Origin: Microbacterium sp. CH12i
GTDB lineage: Bacteria; Actinomycetota; Actinomycetes; Actinomycetales; Microbacteriaceae
Direction: 5' to 3'
Length of the DNA: 64,000 nucleotides
Assembly: GCF_000685355.1 (NCBI RefSeq)
Contig: NZ_JHET01000012.1
Coordinates: forward strand, 1-64,000
Below the pieces are notes generated by a model. That model saw only the letters and a program-made list of their open reading frames with translations. It ran no database searches and was not told the origin of the DNA. Below, piece by piece: positions 43,717-53,104 of this stretch. Positions within the stretch are counted from its first letter, which is position 1. Each line of letters begins with the position of its first letter. Position numbers and translations under genes: made by a program.

Positions 43717-44822
43717 GAGCGCTCAGCGGCTTCTGCTCTTTCGGCTGCGCGGAGCGCTGACGTCGCGACCATCACATCTTGCCGCGCGCGCTGCACGCGG
43801 CGCTGGGCGAACGAGCGCGCACCCTGCGTTGCCAGTACTCGGTCTTGTTCCTCTTCTGCACCGGTGATGATGTAGGCGCACGCGACGAGGATGACCTGTG
43901 TACTGAGGTTCAGCCAGATCAGAAGCGCCAGCAGCGAGGCGAACGACGCCAGGAGCGGATTCGATGTCGCGCCACCCACGAAGAGGCTCGAGAGCTCCTG
44001 CAACACGAGCAGCCCCACGCCACCCAGCAACGCGCCAGACCAGACCGCACCCGCCGAGGCACGCTGTCCGGAGAGGAGTCGGAAGATTCCGAAGATCAAC
44101 ACGGTGTTCAACGCGAACACAACCAGGAGCGACGCGATCCGGATGCCCCATACCGCGCCAACGGAATCCGACGGCAGACCGAACAGATCCGTGATGAATC
44201 CGATTCCGATGCGTGCGAGGAAGGTCACCGCGGCTGCGGCGATGAAAGAGACTGCGATACCGACCGCGAGCGCCAGGTTGCGCAGCATCACCCAGAGCCA
44301 GAACATGTCGTCGAGCACGACGCCGGCGATGGTGCGTACCGCGGTGCGCAACGAACCGATCGCGCCGAGAGCAGCGCCTACCAGGGCGACCAGCGAGACG
44401 ATTCCGGCGATAGACAGCCCCGCCGGGGCCTCGATCGACGAGGGGTCCTTGACGACGCCGTCGGGACCGAGCAGACCAGGAACAGCCGAGTTGACCGCTT
44501 TGATAATCGCGTCCCACGCGGAGTCGTTCCCAGCGAGCCAGATCGAGGCGATCGAGAAGCCGAGCAACAGTCCCGCGAACACACTGAACAGTGCCCGGTA
44601 GGTGATGCTGTCGGCGAGCATCGGACCGCGTCTTTCGGAGTAGAGCAGGGCGGCGCGCACAATCTTCCGTCGTAACGCCCAAGCGATCACGGACGCCATC
44701 AGTCCCGCGATGCCACCGGGCTTCTTCGTCGCTCGGAAGGAGCCGTATTCGTGCTGTCCATGCCTCAACCGTAATGAATCGAGATCTTCATCCGCGAGGG
44801 GCTTGCCGATGTGGGGTGGCAC
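43713..44822 (-). CDS. YihY/BrkB-family membrane protein
   Basis: 369 residues with six membrane segments. ERRGPMLADSITYRALFSVF and GAALGAIGSLRTAVRTIAGV are YihY hallmarks; ALLIWLNLSTQVILVACAYI near the end is the family's conserved last helices. Function is poorly known; not a proven RNase BN. The first ~40 residues (GTG 44822) are probably longer than the true N-terminus. Confidence 0.82.
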   Translation of the reverse strand: MPPHIGKPLADEDLDSLRLRHGQHEYGSFRATKKPGGIAGLMASVIAWALRRKIVRAALLYSERRGPMLADSITYRALFSVFAGLLLGFSIASIWLAGNDSAWDAIIKAVNSAVPGLLGPDGVVKDPSSIEAPAGLSIAGIVSLVALVGAALGAIGSLRTAVRTIAGVVLDDMFWLWVMLRNLALAVGIAVSFIAAAAVTFLARIGIGFITDLFGLPSDSVGAVWGIRIASLLVVFALNTVLIFGIFRLLSGQRASAGAVWSGALLGGVGLLVLQELSSLFVGGATSNPLLASFASLLALLIWLNLSTQVILVACAYIITGAEEEQDRVLATQGARSFAQRRVQRARQDVMVATSALRAAERAEAAERS

Positions 44823-44900
44823 TTCGCGGTGCCATAGAATCGGGGCAACCTCGCGCGGCGTTGTCTTCCCCGAGGATCCCCTCCCGACGATTGGTGATCT

Positions 44901-46310
44901 GTGCTTCCCACTGCAGACTCGCTCGCCCCGGAATGGCTCGTCGAGCCGAAAGATGCCAACGCGTTGGCATCAGGCGTCTGGCCCGCATCCGCAAAGCGCG
45001 ACACGGATGGGGCGCTCTTCCTCGGCGGCATCTCAACGACCGAGCTGGCCCGCACCTATGGCACTCCGCTCCTCGTCCTCGACGAGAACGAGGTGCGTGC
45101 GCGTGCGCGTGCCTTCTACCGTTCGTTCACCTCTGCGGCAGAAGCACACGGCACTACTGCGCGGATCTACTACGCCGGCAAGGCCTTCCTCTCCACAGCG
45201 ATCGCCCGATGGGTGACCGAAGAGGGGCTGAACGTCGACGTCTGCACGCGCGGAGAGCTCGAGGTCGCGCTCGCCGCAGGCGTTGATCCGGCCCGTATCG
45301 GCTTCCACGGCAACAACAAGTCGGTCTCCGAGATCGAGCGGGCCGTCGAAGTCGGGGTAGGCACGATTGTCGTCGACAGTGCCATCGAGATCGAGCGGAT
45401 CGCCGCAGTGACCGCGCGCACCAGAAGCATGCAGCGAGTTCTCGTTCGGGTCAACAGTGGCGTGCACGCCGAAACCCACGACTTCCTCGCGACCGCCCAC
45501 GAAGACCAGAAATTCGGAATGCCCTTCGCGGATGCGGAAACCGCCGTCGCCCGCATCCGCGAGTTGCCAGGACTGGATTTTCTCGGCCTGCACTGCCACA
45601 TCGGCTCACAGATCTTCGGCGTTGCCGGGTTCCGCGAGTCCGCATCACGTCTCTTAGAGCTGCACGAGAAGCTGCGTGCTGGCGGCGATATTCCGCTGTT
45701 GAACCTCGGCGGCGGATTCGGCATCGCGTACACGAGCGTCGATGATCCGACGCCCATCGAGCAGCTCGCTGAAGAAATCGTCGCCGCAGTGGCAGAGGGC
45801 TGCGCGGCGCGCGGCATCCCGATCCCGATGCTCGCCTTCGAACCGGGCCGTGCGATTGTCGGCACGGCAGGAGTCACCCTGTATGAAGTCGGCACAACCA
45901 AGGATGTGCGCCTGGGCTCTGGGGCGAGCCGTCTGTATGTGAGTGTCGATGGCGGTATGAGCGATAACGCTCGTCCCGCGCTCTACGGCGCGCAGTACTC
46001 TGCCCGTCTTGCCTCGCGGGCAGGCGAAGGGCGCCCTGCATTGGTGCGTGTCGTCGGCAAGCACTGTGAGTCTGGCGACATCGTGGTCGACCACGAGTAC
46101 CTGCCCGGGGATGTCACGCCGGGTGACCTCCTGGCGGTCCCGGCCACCGGCGCATATTGTGCCTCGCTGTCGAGCAACTACAACCATGTTCCACGGCCCG
46201 CAATCATTGCGGTCGCGGAAGGCCGTTCGCGCGTGATCGTACGCGGCGAGAATATCCAAGATCTGCTGGCGCGTGACGCCGGAATCAGCACGAATGAAGG
46301 AGCACAATGA
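44901..46310 (+). CDS. lysA: Diaminopimelate decarboxylase
   Basis: 469 residues from GTG 44901. PLP enzyme of the alanine-racemase fold, last step of lysine synthesis. Seen: ARIYYAGKAFLSTAIAR with the PLP lysine, NVDVCTRGELEVALAAG, LGLHCHIGSQIFG, LLNLGGGFGIAYTSV, EPGRAIVGTAGVTLYEVG and GKHCESGDIV (active-site cysteine region). First gene of a lysA-hom-thrB operon, with an ATGA overlap to hom. Confidence 0.95.
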   Translation: MLPTADSLAPEWLVEPKDANALASGVWPASAKRDTDGALFLGGISTTELARTYGTPLLVLDENEVRARARAFYRSFTSAAEAHGTTARIYYAGKAFLSTAIARWVTEEGLNVDVCTRGELEVALAAGVDPARIGFHGNNKSVSEIERAVEVGVGTIVVDSAIEIERIAAVTARTRSMQRVLVRVNSGVHAETHDFLATAHEDQKFGMPFADAETAVARIRELPGLDFLGLHCHIGSQIFGVAGFRESASRLLELHEKLRAGGDIPLLNLGGGFGIAYTSVDDPTPIEQLAEEIVAAVAEGCAARGIPIPMLAFEPGRAIVGTAGVTLYEVGTTKDVRLGSGASRLYVSVDGGMSDNARPALYGAQYSARLASRAGEGRPALVRVVGKHCESGDIVVDHEYLPGDVTPGDLLAVPATGAYCASLSSNYNHVPRPAIIAVAEGRSRVIVRGENIQDLLARDAGISTNEGAQ

Positions 46311-47656
46311 CCGATCTCCAGGCGAGCAACTCGACTCAGTACCGCCGACTGCGTGTGGCGCTGCTCGGCGCCGGAGCTGTCGGGTCGCAGGTCGCTGATC
46401 TGCTGCTGCGTCACGGCGATGAGCTGGCCGACCGTGCGGGCGCGTCTCTCGAACTTGCTGGCATCGCGGTACGCGACGTCAACGCAAAGCGTGATGTTGA
46501 GCTTCCTGCAGAACTGTTCACCACGGATGCTGAGAGCTTGATCGTCGGCAGTGACATCGTCATCGAGCTGATGGGCGGCATCGAGCCCGCCCGTGAGCAA
46601 CTGCTTTTGGCATTGAATTCCGGCGCCGACGTCGTCACCGCAAACAAGGCGCTGCTTGCCACGCACGGTCCCGAGCTCTTCGAAGCCGCCGACCAGGTGG
46701 GCGCCTCGGTGTACTACGAGGCCGCCGCAGCGGGTGCGATCCCGATCATCCGACCGCTGCGTGATTCCCTCGCCGGCGACCGAGTGGTGCGAATCATGGG
46801 CATCGTCAACGGCACCACGAACTACATCCTTGACCGGATGGACACCGAAGGCGCTGACTTCGCCGAAGTGCTCGCCGATGCGCAGCGGCTCGGCTACGCA
46901 GAGTCCGATCCGACCGCCGATGTCGAGGGCTATGACGCCGCGCAGAAAGCGGCGATCCTCGCATCCCTCGCCTTCCACACCACCGTCCCGCTGGACGCCG
47001 TCTACCGTGAGGGCATCACGCAGATCACTCCGGCGATGATCGACGAGGCCCGCGCCGCTGGCTTCGTCATCAAGCTGCTTGCCGTGTGTGAGCGCCTCAC
47101 CGTTGACGGCGCCGAGTCGATCTCGGTGCGGGTGTACCCGGCGCTCGTTGCGCGGACGCATCCGCTCGCGTCGGTGCACGGCGCGAACAACGCGGTGTTC
47201 GTCGAGGCTGAAGCTGCCGGATCGCTGATGTTCTACGGCGCGGGTGCCGGTGGCGTGCAGACCGCTTCCGCGGTACTGGGCGACGTCGTTTCTGCCGCAC
47301 GTCGACACATCGCCGGTGGTGTAGGTGTGGGGGAGTCCACCAGAGCAAACCTCCCGACGGTGCCGATCGGGCACGTCATCACGCGCTACCAGGTCACGCT
47401 CGAGGTCGCTGACCAGCCAGGCGTCCTCGCGTCGATCGCGGGAATTCTCAGCGACGGCGGCGTCTCTGTCGCCACAGTCGTACAGACAGTCGAAGGCCCT
47501 TCGGCGGGCTCAGAGACCGACGGATCCGCCACCGCACGCCTCATCATCGGAACGCACAGGGCGCCGGAGCAGGCGCTGAGCGATACCGTCGAGCGCCTCG
47601 CATCCTCCGCTGTCGTTGACCGTGTGGTCTCCGTGCTGCGTGTGGAAGGCGAGTGA
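46307..47656 (+). CDS. hom: Homoserine dehydrogenase
   Basis: 449 residues. RVALLGAGAVGSQVADLLL (NAD(P) fold), GADVVTANKALLATHG, GIVNGTTNYILDRM and DPTADVEGYDAAQKAAILAS with substrate-binding residues, then a C-terminal ACT domain (YQVTLEVADQPGVLASIAGI) for feedback by threonine. Reduces aspartate semialdehyde to homoserine, the node feeding thrB-thrC and metX-metY. Monofunctional, no aspartokinase. Confidence 0.96.
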   Translation: MTDLQASNSTQYRRLRVALLGAGAVGSQVADLLLRHGDELADRAGASLELAGIAVRDVNAKRDVELPAELFTTDAESLIVGSDIVIELMGGIEPAREQLLLALNSGADVVTANKALLATHGPELFEAADQVGASVYYEAAAAGAIPIIRPLRDSLAGDRVVRIMGIVNGTTNYILDRMDTEGADFAEVLADAQRLGYAESDPTADVEGYDAAQKAAILASLAFHTTVPLDAVYREGITQITPAMIDEARAAGFVIKLLAVCERLTVDGAESISVRVYPALVARTHPLASVHGANNAVFVEAEAAGSLMFYGAGAGGVQTASAVLGDVVSAARRHIAGGVGVGESTRANLPTVPIGHVITRYQVTLEVADQPGVLASIAGILSDGGVSVATVVQTVEGPSAGSETDGSATARLIIGTHRAPEQALSDTVERLASSAVVDRVVSVLRVEGE

Positions 47657-48588
47657 TGGCCGAGGATCAACGCACGGTCCTTGTTCGGGTTCCGGCCACC
47701 AGCGCCAACCTCGGACCGGGATTCGACACCCTCGGACTCGCACTCAGCGTCTACGACGAGCTGACCGTTATCGCGTTGGAAGAGGACCGCCTCGAGATCG
47801 AGGTCACGGGATCTGGTGCTGCCGAGATTCCACGTGACGAGTCGAACCTCGTTGTCCGCTCGATCGAGCATGTTTACAAGGACGTCGGTCGCCAGATGCC
47901 TGGCCTGCGGATCATCGCGAACAACGGTGTGCCTCACGGCCGCGGTCTGGGTTCATCGGGAGCCGCCGTGACAGCGGGAGTGCTCGCCGCCAAGGGGCTG
48001 CTCGAGGGCGACGTCGACTTCACCGACACCGACTTGCTGCGACTGGCGACAGAACTTGAAGGACACCCGGACAACGTGGCGCCGGCGCTCTTCGGCGGCC
48101 TCACGATCGCGTGGACGGGGGAGCGCGGACCCCAGCACAAAAAGCTTCTCGTGCACCGCGGCGTCGCCCCCCTTGTGCTCGTACCGGAGAGCACGATGTC
48201 AACGACGCTCGCGCGCTCGCTGCAGCCACCGCAGGTGTCGCGTGAGGATGCGATTTTCAACGTCTCCCGGTCTGCGCTGCTTATCGCCGCTCTTACTCAG
48301 AGCCCCGAACTGTTGCTCGACGCGACTGCCGATCGCCTGCACCAGGACTATCGGGCCGAGGCCATGCCTGAGACACACAAGCTCGTTCAGACGTTGCGCC
48401 AGGCCGGCTTCGCCGCGGTCGTCTCAGGAGCAGGCCCCAGCGTTCTCGTGCTCGCTGACGGGCCGGGAACTCGTCTGGATGCTGTGGAACTCGCAGCTGC
48501 CACGACACACACACCGTGGGAGGGCCTCATGCTCGCCGTCGACGTGCGTGGTGGTACAGTAAGGACTCGAGCGGAGGGCTCCACGTAA
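47653..48588 (+). CDS. thrB: Homoserine kinase
   Basis: 311 residues from GTG 47653 (overlapping hom) or ATG 47656. GHMP kinase: VRVPATSANLGPGFDTLGLA near the N-terminus, GVPHGRGLGSSGAAVTAG (ATP loop), ELEGHPDNVAPALFGG and SGAGPSVLVL. Makes O-phosphohomoserine for thrC. Ends 168 bases before rho. Confidence 0.95.
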   Translation: MMAEDQRTVLVRVPATSANLGPGFDTLGLALSVYDELTVIALEEDRLEIEVTGSGAAEIPRDESNLVVRSIEHVYKDVGRQMPGLRIIANNGVPHGRGLGSSGAAVTAGVLAAKGLLEGDVDFTDTDLLRLATELEGHPDNVAPALFGGLTIAWTGERGPQHKKLLVHRGVAPLVLVPESTMSTTLARSLQPPQVSREDAIFNVSRSALLIAALTQSPELLLDATADRLHQDYRAEAMPETHKLVQTLRQAGFAAVVSGAGPSVLVLADGPGTRLDAVELAAATTHTPWEGLMLAVDVRGGTVRTRAEGST

Positions 48589-48755
48589 TTTCGTGAATCT
48601 GGCCCCCATCGCAAATCTGCGAGATCCGCACGTAACCCCCAGAACCGCAATCTTGGTTTTGGCTGGCGGGCACCGAGTGCTTGCCCGTGCGATCGCGCGC
48701 AGCACCCGTTGTGCGCGAGACATGCTCATTTCCCACGACATATGAGGGAGTACTC
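48589..48755 (+). promoter_or_regulatory. Structured leader between thrB and rho
   Basis: 167 bases with no gene. It carries CGGGCA/TGCCCG (around 48667-48690) and GCGCGCAGCAC/TTGTGCGCG pairing, with GAGGGAG as the rho ribosome binding site at 48744-48750. Rho is known to attenuate its own leader in other bacteria. That is the reason to note it; I see no proof here. Confidence 0.35.
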
Positions 48756-50924
48756 GTGGAGAATTTCTCCGAGACCCAGAATGACCAGCAGGCGTCGACA
48801 GTATCCGCTGACGCCCCGACGAACACCGCCGCAGCAGCAGAGGTAAAGGCGCCGCCGCGCAAGCGCGCTCCGCGCCGTGCGACCACCGCAACCGCCGCTG
48901 CAAAGGCAGAGCAGGCCGCCAGCGAAGCGCAGGCAGCTCCGGCAGCCGATGCCGCCCCGGCTGCGTCCGCAGCACCGGCCGCGGCATCCGCCGACGCGCC
49001 GGCTCCAGAAGCCGCACCGAAGGCGAAGGCACCTCGCCGCAGCCGCGCGAAGAAGGTAGATGCAGATGTTGCTCCGGCAGCGGCGTCCACTGACTCTTCG
49101 GCCGCAACCAGCGCACCTTCCGAGAGCGCACCCTCCGAGAGTGCACCTTCCGATAACGCACCCGCCGATGCCGCTCCGGCCGGGGAATCTGCACCTAAGA
49201 CCACTGGTCGCGGACGCGGGCGTGCGAAGAAGGTTGCGCCCGCTGCCGACTCTGCAGCAGCCGATGACACGACGTCGAACGACAAGCCTGCGGACTCGGC
49301 TCAGACCGACCAGCCCGCCGAAGCCCCGAAGTCCGATTCCAACGACAACGCCGGGTCGAACGGCAACGCGCGGTCGAACAATCGCAACCCGCGGTCGAAC
49401 AACCGCAATGCACAGTCAGACAATGGCAACGCGCAGTCCGACAGCAGCAACGCGAACTCTGACAACGGCAACGCGAACTCCGATAGCGCCAACACGCAGT
49501 CGAACAACGGCAACACACAGTCCGATAACGGTGGCTCAGACAGCAACGACGGCGACGAGGGCTCCAACCGCAACCGAAACCGCAACCGCAGCCGCAACCG
49601 CGGACGCACCCAGACCGGCGGCCAGGACACCCAGCAGCAGCAGAACAGCCCGGCTGATGACGACAATGCCAACGGCCGTGGCCGTCAGCGCAACAAGCGT
49701 CGCACCGGCGTGGCAACCGACGAATTCGAGACCGAGATCGGCGAGGACGACGTCCTCATCCCGATTGCGGGCATCCTCGATGTCCTCGACAACTACGCGT
49801 TCGTTCGCACCACCGGCTACCTTGCGGGCACGAGCGACGTCTACGTCTCGCTTGGCCAGGTGAAGAAGTACAACCTCCGCAAGGGCGATGCGATCGTTGG
49901 CGCGATCAAGCAGCCGCGCGAGGGCGAGCAGCAGGGGCGCCAGAAGTACAACGCACTCGTCAAGGTCGACTCGATCAACGGCCTGTCCGTTGACGATGCC
50001 GCGAACCGTGTCGAGTTCGGTAACCTCACCCCGCTGTACCCGCAGGAGCGTCTGCGCCTCGAGACCGCACCTGAGAAGCTGACCCAGCGCATCATCGACC
50101 TGGTCGCCCCAATCGGCAAGGGCCAGCGTGGACTCATCGTCGCACCGCCCAAGGCCGGCAAGACGATCGTCCTGCAGCAGATCGCCAACGCGATCGCGCA
50201 GAACAACCCTGAGGTGCACCTCATGGTCGTCCTCGTTGATGAGCGTCCCGAAGAAGTCACCGACATGGAGCGCACAGTGAAGGGTGAGGTCATCGCCTCG
50301 ACCTTCGACCGCCCCGCCGAAGACCACATCACCGTCGCAGAGCTCGCCATCGAGCGTGCGAAGCGTCTGGTCGAGCTCGGTCGCGACGTCGTCGTGCTGC
50401 TCGACTCGATCACCCGACTCGGTCGCGCGTACAACATCGCGGCCCCGGCATCCGGTCGTGTACTCAGTGGCGGCGTCGACGCATCGGCGCTGTACCCGCC
50501 GAAGCGCTTCTTCGGCGCCGCGCGCAACATCGAGAACGGCGGATCGCTCACGATCCTCGCTACCGCGCTCGTCGAGACCGGCTCCAGGATGGACGAGGTC
50601 ATCTTCGAAGAGTTCAAGGGCACTGGCAACAGCGAACTGCGCCTTTCGCGTCAGCTGGCCGACAAGCGCATCTTCCCGGCCGTGGACGTCAACGCGTCCA
50701 GCACGCGTCGCGAAGAGATGCTGCTCTCGCAGGACGAAGTGAAGATCACCTGGAAGCTGCGTCGCGCCCTTGCGGGTCTTGACACGCAGCAGGCTCTCGA
50801 GGTTGTGCTCGGCAAGCTGAAGGAGACGAACTCGAACGTTGAGTTCCTCGTCCAGATGCAGAAGTCGATGCCCGCACCTGTGGCTGGTGGCTCCAGCCAC
50901 AGCCATGAGAACAGCATCCGCTGA
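48756..50924 (+). CDS. rho: Transcription termination factor Rho
   Basis: 722 residues from GTG 48756 after GAGGGAG. Long N-terminal insertion: an Ala/Pro-rich basic part (residues 20-180) then an Asn/Ser-rich heptad repeat (203-258) and an Asn/Arg tract, before the core. Core: EDDVLIPIAGILDVLDNYAF (OB fold), YNLRKGDAIVGAIKQPREGE, PPKAGKTIVLQQIANAI (Walker A near 464), VVLVDERPEEVTDME (Walker B), and SGGVDASALYPPKRF. Hexameric RNA helicase. High-GC actinobacteria have N-terminal extensions in Rho that bind RNA. Confidence 0.95.
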   Translation: MENFSETQNDQQASTVSADAPTNTAAAAEVKAPPRKRAPRRATTATAAAKAEQAASEAQAAPAADAAPAASAAPAAASADAPAPEAAPKAKAPRRSRAKKVDADVAPAAASTDSSAATSAPSESAPSESAPSDNAPADAAPAGESAPKTTGRGRGRAKKVAPAADSAAADDTTSNDKPADSAQTDQPAEAPKSDSNDNAGSNGNARSNNRNPRSNNRNAQSDNGNAQSDSSNANSDNGNANSDSANTQSNNGNTQSDNGGSDSNDGDEGSNRNRNRNRSRNRGRTQTGGQDTQQQQNSPADDDNANGRGRQRNKRRTGVATDEFETEIGEDDVLIPIAGILDVLDNYAFVRTTGYLAGTSDVYVSLGQVKKYNLRKGDAIVGAIKQPREGEQQGRQKYNALVKVDSINGLSVDDAANRVEFGNLTPLYPQERLRLETAPEKLTQRIIDLVAPIGKGQRGLIVAPPKAGKTIVLQQIANAIAQNNPEVHLMVVLVDERPEEVTDMERTVKGEVIASTFDRPAEDHITVAELAIERAKRLVELGRDVVVLLDSITRLGRAYNIAAPASGRVLSGGVDASALYPPKRFFGAARNIENGGSLTILATALVETGSRMDEVIFEEFKGTGNSELRLSRQLADKRIFPAVDVNASSTRREEMLLSQDEVKITWKLRRALAGLDTQQALEVVLGKLKETNSNVEFLVQMQKSMPAPVAGGSSHSHENSIR
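49362..49529 (+). repeat. Eight tandem 21-bp units inside rho
   Basis: Eight in-frame 21-bp units encode variants of GN[A/T]QSDN: GNARSNN, RNPRSNN, RNAQSDN, GNAQSDS, SNANSDN, GNANSDS, ANTQSNN, GNTQSDN. Repeats in DNA are imperfect, indicating older expansion with drift under amino acid constraint. They form a disordered Asn/Ser-rich stretch between the basic tail and the Rho core. Confidence 0.9.
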
Positions 50925-50948
50925 TCTGGCATTGATCGGAGCATAGGC

Positions 50949-52028
50949 GTGTTCGAGTCCGTTCAGGCACTCATCGAAGAGCATCGCCGGGTGCAGGAGG
51001 AACTCTCCGACCCGGCGGTGCACGCCGATGCTGCGCGCGCCAAGCGCGTCAACCGTCGCTACGCCGAGCTCAATCGGATCGTCTCCGCGCACGATGCGTG
51101 GGTGGCGACAACCGCTGACCTCGCGGCAGCGCGCGAGTTCGCCAAAGAAGACGAAGCCTTCGCCGAGGAAGTCCCCGCACTTGAGGAAGGGCTCGCCCAG
51201 GCGCAGGAGAAGCTGCGACGGCTGCTCATTCCGCGTGACCCGGATGATGCTCGTGACGTGATCCTTGAGATCAAGGGTGGCGAGGGTGGCGCGGAAAGTG
51301 CGCTGTTCGCCGCTGATCTGCTGCGCATGTACATCCAGTACGCGGCATCCAAAGGCTGGAAGACCGAGCTCCTGGAGCGCAACGAGTCTGACCTCGGCGG
51401 ATACAAGGACGTTCAGATCGCGATCAAGGGGTCATCCACCGACCCTGCACAGGGCGTCTGGGCGCACCTGAAGTACGAGGGTGGCGTGCACCGCGTGCAG
51501 CGCGTGCCCGCGACCGAGTCGCAGGGGCGTATCCACACCTCGACCACGGGTGTGCTGGTGTTTCCAGAGGTTGACGAGCCCGAAGAGGTCGCGATCAGCC
51601 AGAACGACCTCAAGATCGACGTGTTCCGCTCGTCCGGCCCCGGCGGACAGTCGGTGAACACCACTGACTCCGCCGTACGCATCACGCACCTGCCGACCGG
51701 CATTGTCGTATCGATGCAGAACGAGAAGTCACAGCTGCAGAACCGTGAGGCCGGAATGCGCGTGCTGCGTGCCCGCCTGCTCGCAAAGCAGCAGGAGGAG
51801 CGAGATGCCATCGCATCTGACGCTCGCAAATCCCAGATTCGCGGCATGGACCGCTCCGAGCGCATCCGCACCTACAACTTCCCGGAGAATCGCATCGCCG
51901 ATCACCGCACCGGGTACAAGGCGTACAACCTCGACCAGGTGATGGACGGCGCACTCGAGCCCGTTGTCGAGAGCTGCATCTCCGCCGACGAAGAGGCTCG
52001 CCTCGCCGCCGTCGGCTCAGATTCCTGA
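50949..52028 (+). CDS. prfA: Peptide chain release factor 1
   Basis: 359 residues from GTG 50949. Seen: [20 protein letters not shown] with the GGQ that triggers peptide release, and an N-terminal helical domain; a PxT-type recognition motif lies near residues 185-200 ([14 protein letters not shown]). Reads UAA/UAG stops. 24 bases after rho. Confidence 0.96.
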   Translation: MFESVQALIEEHRRVQEELSDPAVHADAARAKRVNRRYAELNRIVSAHDAWVATTADLAAAREFAKEDEAFAEEVPALEEGLAQAQEKLRRLLIPRDPDDARDVILEIKGGEGGAESALFAADLLRMYIQYAASKGWKTELLERNESDLGGYKDVQIAIKGSSTDPAQGVWAHLKYEGGVHRVQRVPATESQGRIHTSTTGVLVFPEVDEPEEVAISQNDLKIDVFRSSGPGGQSVNTTDSAVRITHLPTGIVVSMQNEKSQLQNREAGMRVLRARLLAKQQEERDAIASDARKSQIRGMDRSERIRTYNFPENRIADHRTGYKAYNLDQVMDGALEPVVESCISADEEARLAAVGSDS

Positions 52029-52070
52029 GGCGCGCCTGTCGCGGAGGAGCGCACGCGCTATGCTCAGGGC

Positions 52071-52472
52071 GTGATCACCCTCCTGTTTCGGACCGTCGTG
52101 TACCTCGCCTCCGCGGCAATCGGGCTGATCGTGGCCGATCTCGTGCTCGAGGGCTTCCAGATCCAGTGGGACAAGTGGTGGGGATTCGTGATCTGCATCG
52201 CGATCTTCGCGATTCTGCAGAGCATCCTCAGCCCGTGGATAGCGAAGCTCGCAGATCGCTATGCGCCCGTCCTGATGGGCGGCATTGGCATCTTCTCGAC
52301 GCTTGTCGCGCTGATCGTCGTCGTGTTGCTCCCGATCGGTGGCCTGCGCATCACCGATCTGGCCGGCTGGATTCTCGGCGCGGTGATCGTCTGGATCGTC
52401 ACGGCACTCGGCACGATTCTGCTCCCGATGATCTTCCTCAAGCGTGAGGTCAAAGAGCGTCGGAAGGCTTGA
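52071..52472 (+). CDS. Phage-holin-family (DUF/PF04020-type) membrane protein
   Basis: 133 residues from GTG 52071, four membrane helices, charged tail EVKERRKA. Pattern FRTVVYLASAAIGLIVADLV and AGWILGAVIVWIVTALGTIL fits the widespread chromosomal phage-holin-like family; no phage context. Function unproven. Confidence 0.7.
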   Translation: MITLLFRTVVYLASAAIGLIVADLVLEGFQIQWDKWWGFVICIAIFAILQSILSPWIAKLADRYAPVLMGGIGIFSTLVALIVVVLLPIGGLRITDLAGWILGAVIVWIVTALGTILLPMIFLKREVKERRKA

Positions 52473-52477
52473 GCGCT

Positions 52478-52540
52478 CAGATCGAATACGACGTCAGATC
52501 GAATACGACGTCAGATCGAATACGACGTCAGATCGAATAC
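52478..52540. repeat. 17-bp tandem repeats over the cysE 3' end
   Basis: CAGATCGAATACGACGT at 52478, 52495 and 52512, then 12 bases of a fourth copy at 52529. The cysE stop lies at the junction (52528-52530), and its last residues YSI come from the partial copy; each further unit repeats the stop (TGA in TCTGACG on the minus strand). No terminator hairpin other than the GACGTC palindrome in each unit. Confidence 0.92.
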
Positions 52541-53097
52541 TCTGGCGCGGTGAGGATGCCGCGAACGTCTTCCTTGCCTGTTCGCGTGCGTGCCTTTGCG
52601 GGAACACCGACGAGGATGCTGTCTGCCGGGGCATCCTTGGTTACCACCGCGTTCGCACCGATGACGGATCCAGCACCCACAGTCACGGGACCCAGGATCT
52701 TGGCACCCGCGCCGACCGCGACGCCGTCGCCCAGCGTGGGATGCCGTTTGCCGGAGTCGCGCGTACGCCCACCAAGGGTGACACCGTGATAAAGCATGAC
52801 GTCGTCGCCGAGCTCTGCGGTCTCGCCGATCACGACGCCCATGCCGTGATCGATGAAGAAGCGGCGCCCGATTGTCGCACCGGGGTGAATCTCGATGCCG
52901 GTCAACAGGCGCGTGATCTGCGATCCGGCGCGGGCCAGGAAGCGCAGGTCACGCACCCAGAGGGCGTGCCAGACGCGGTGCCCCCAGACGGCGTGCAACC
53001 CGGGGTAAAGCACTGCGACCTCGAGGCCGCTGTGTGCGGCGGGGTCGCGAAGACGCGCGGCGACGATGTCCTCGCGAATTTGCGCGATCATTCCCAT
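52528..53097 (-). CDS. cysE: Serine O-acetyltransferase
   Basis: 189 residues from ATG 53097 (or 53091). Left-handed beta-helix hexapeptide repeats: [59 protein letters not shown]. The catalytic histidine is in IDHGMGV. Short actinobacterial form without the large N-terminal domain. Makes O-acetylserine for cysK eight bases upstream in the operon; both read against the flanking prfA-prmC genes. Confidence 0.94.
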   Translation of the reverse strand: MGMIAQIREDIVAARLRDPAAHSGLEVAVLYPGLHAVWGHRVWHALWVRDLRFLARAGSQITRLLTGIEIHPGATIGRRFFIDHGMGVVIGETAELGDDVMLYHGVTLGGRTRDSGKRHPTLGDGVAVGAGAKILGPVTVGAGSVIGANAVVTKDAPADSILVGVPAKARTRTGKEDVRGILTAPEYSI

Positions 53098-53104
53098 GTA
53101 CGGA

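Noticed and set aside
52071..52472. Prophage remnant
   Set aside because: The holin-like family is common on chromosomes; no other phage gene or attachment site lies nearby.
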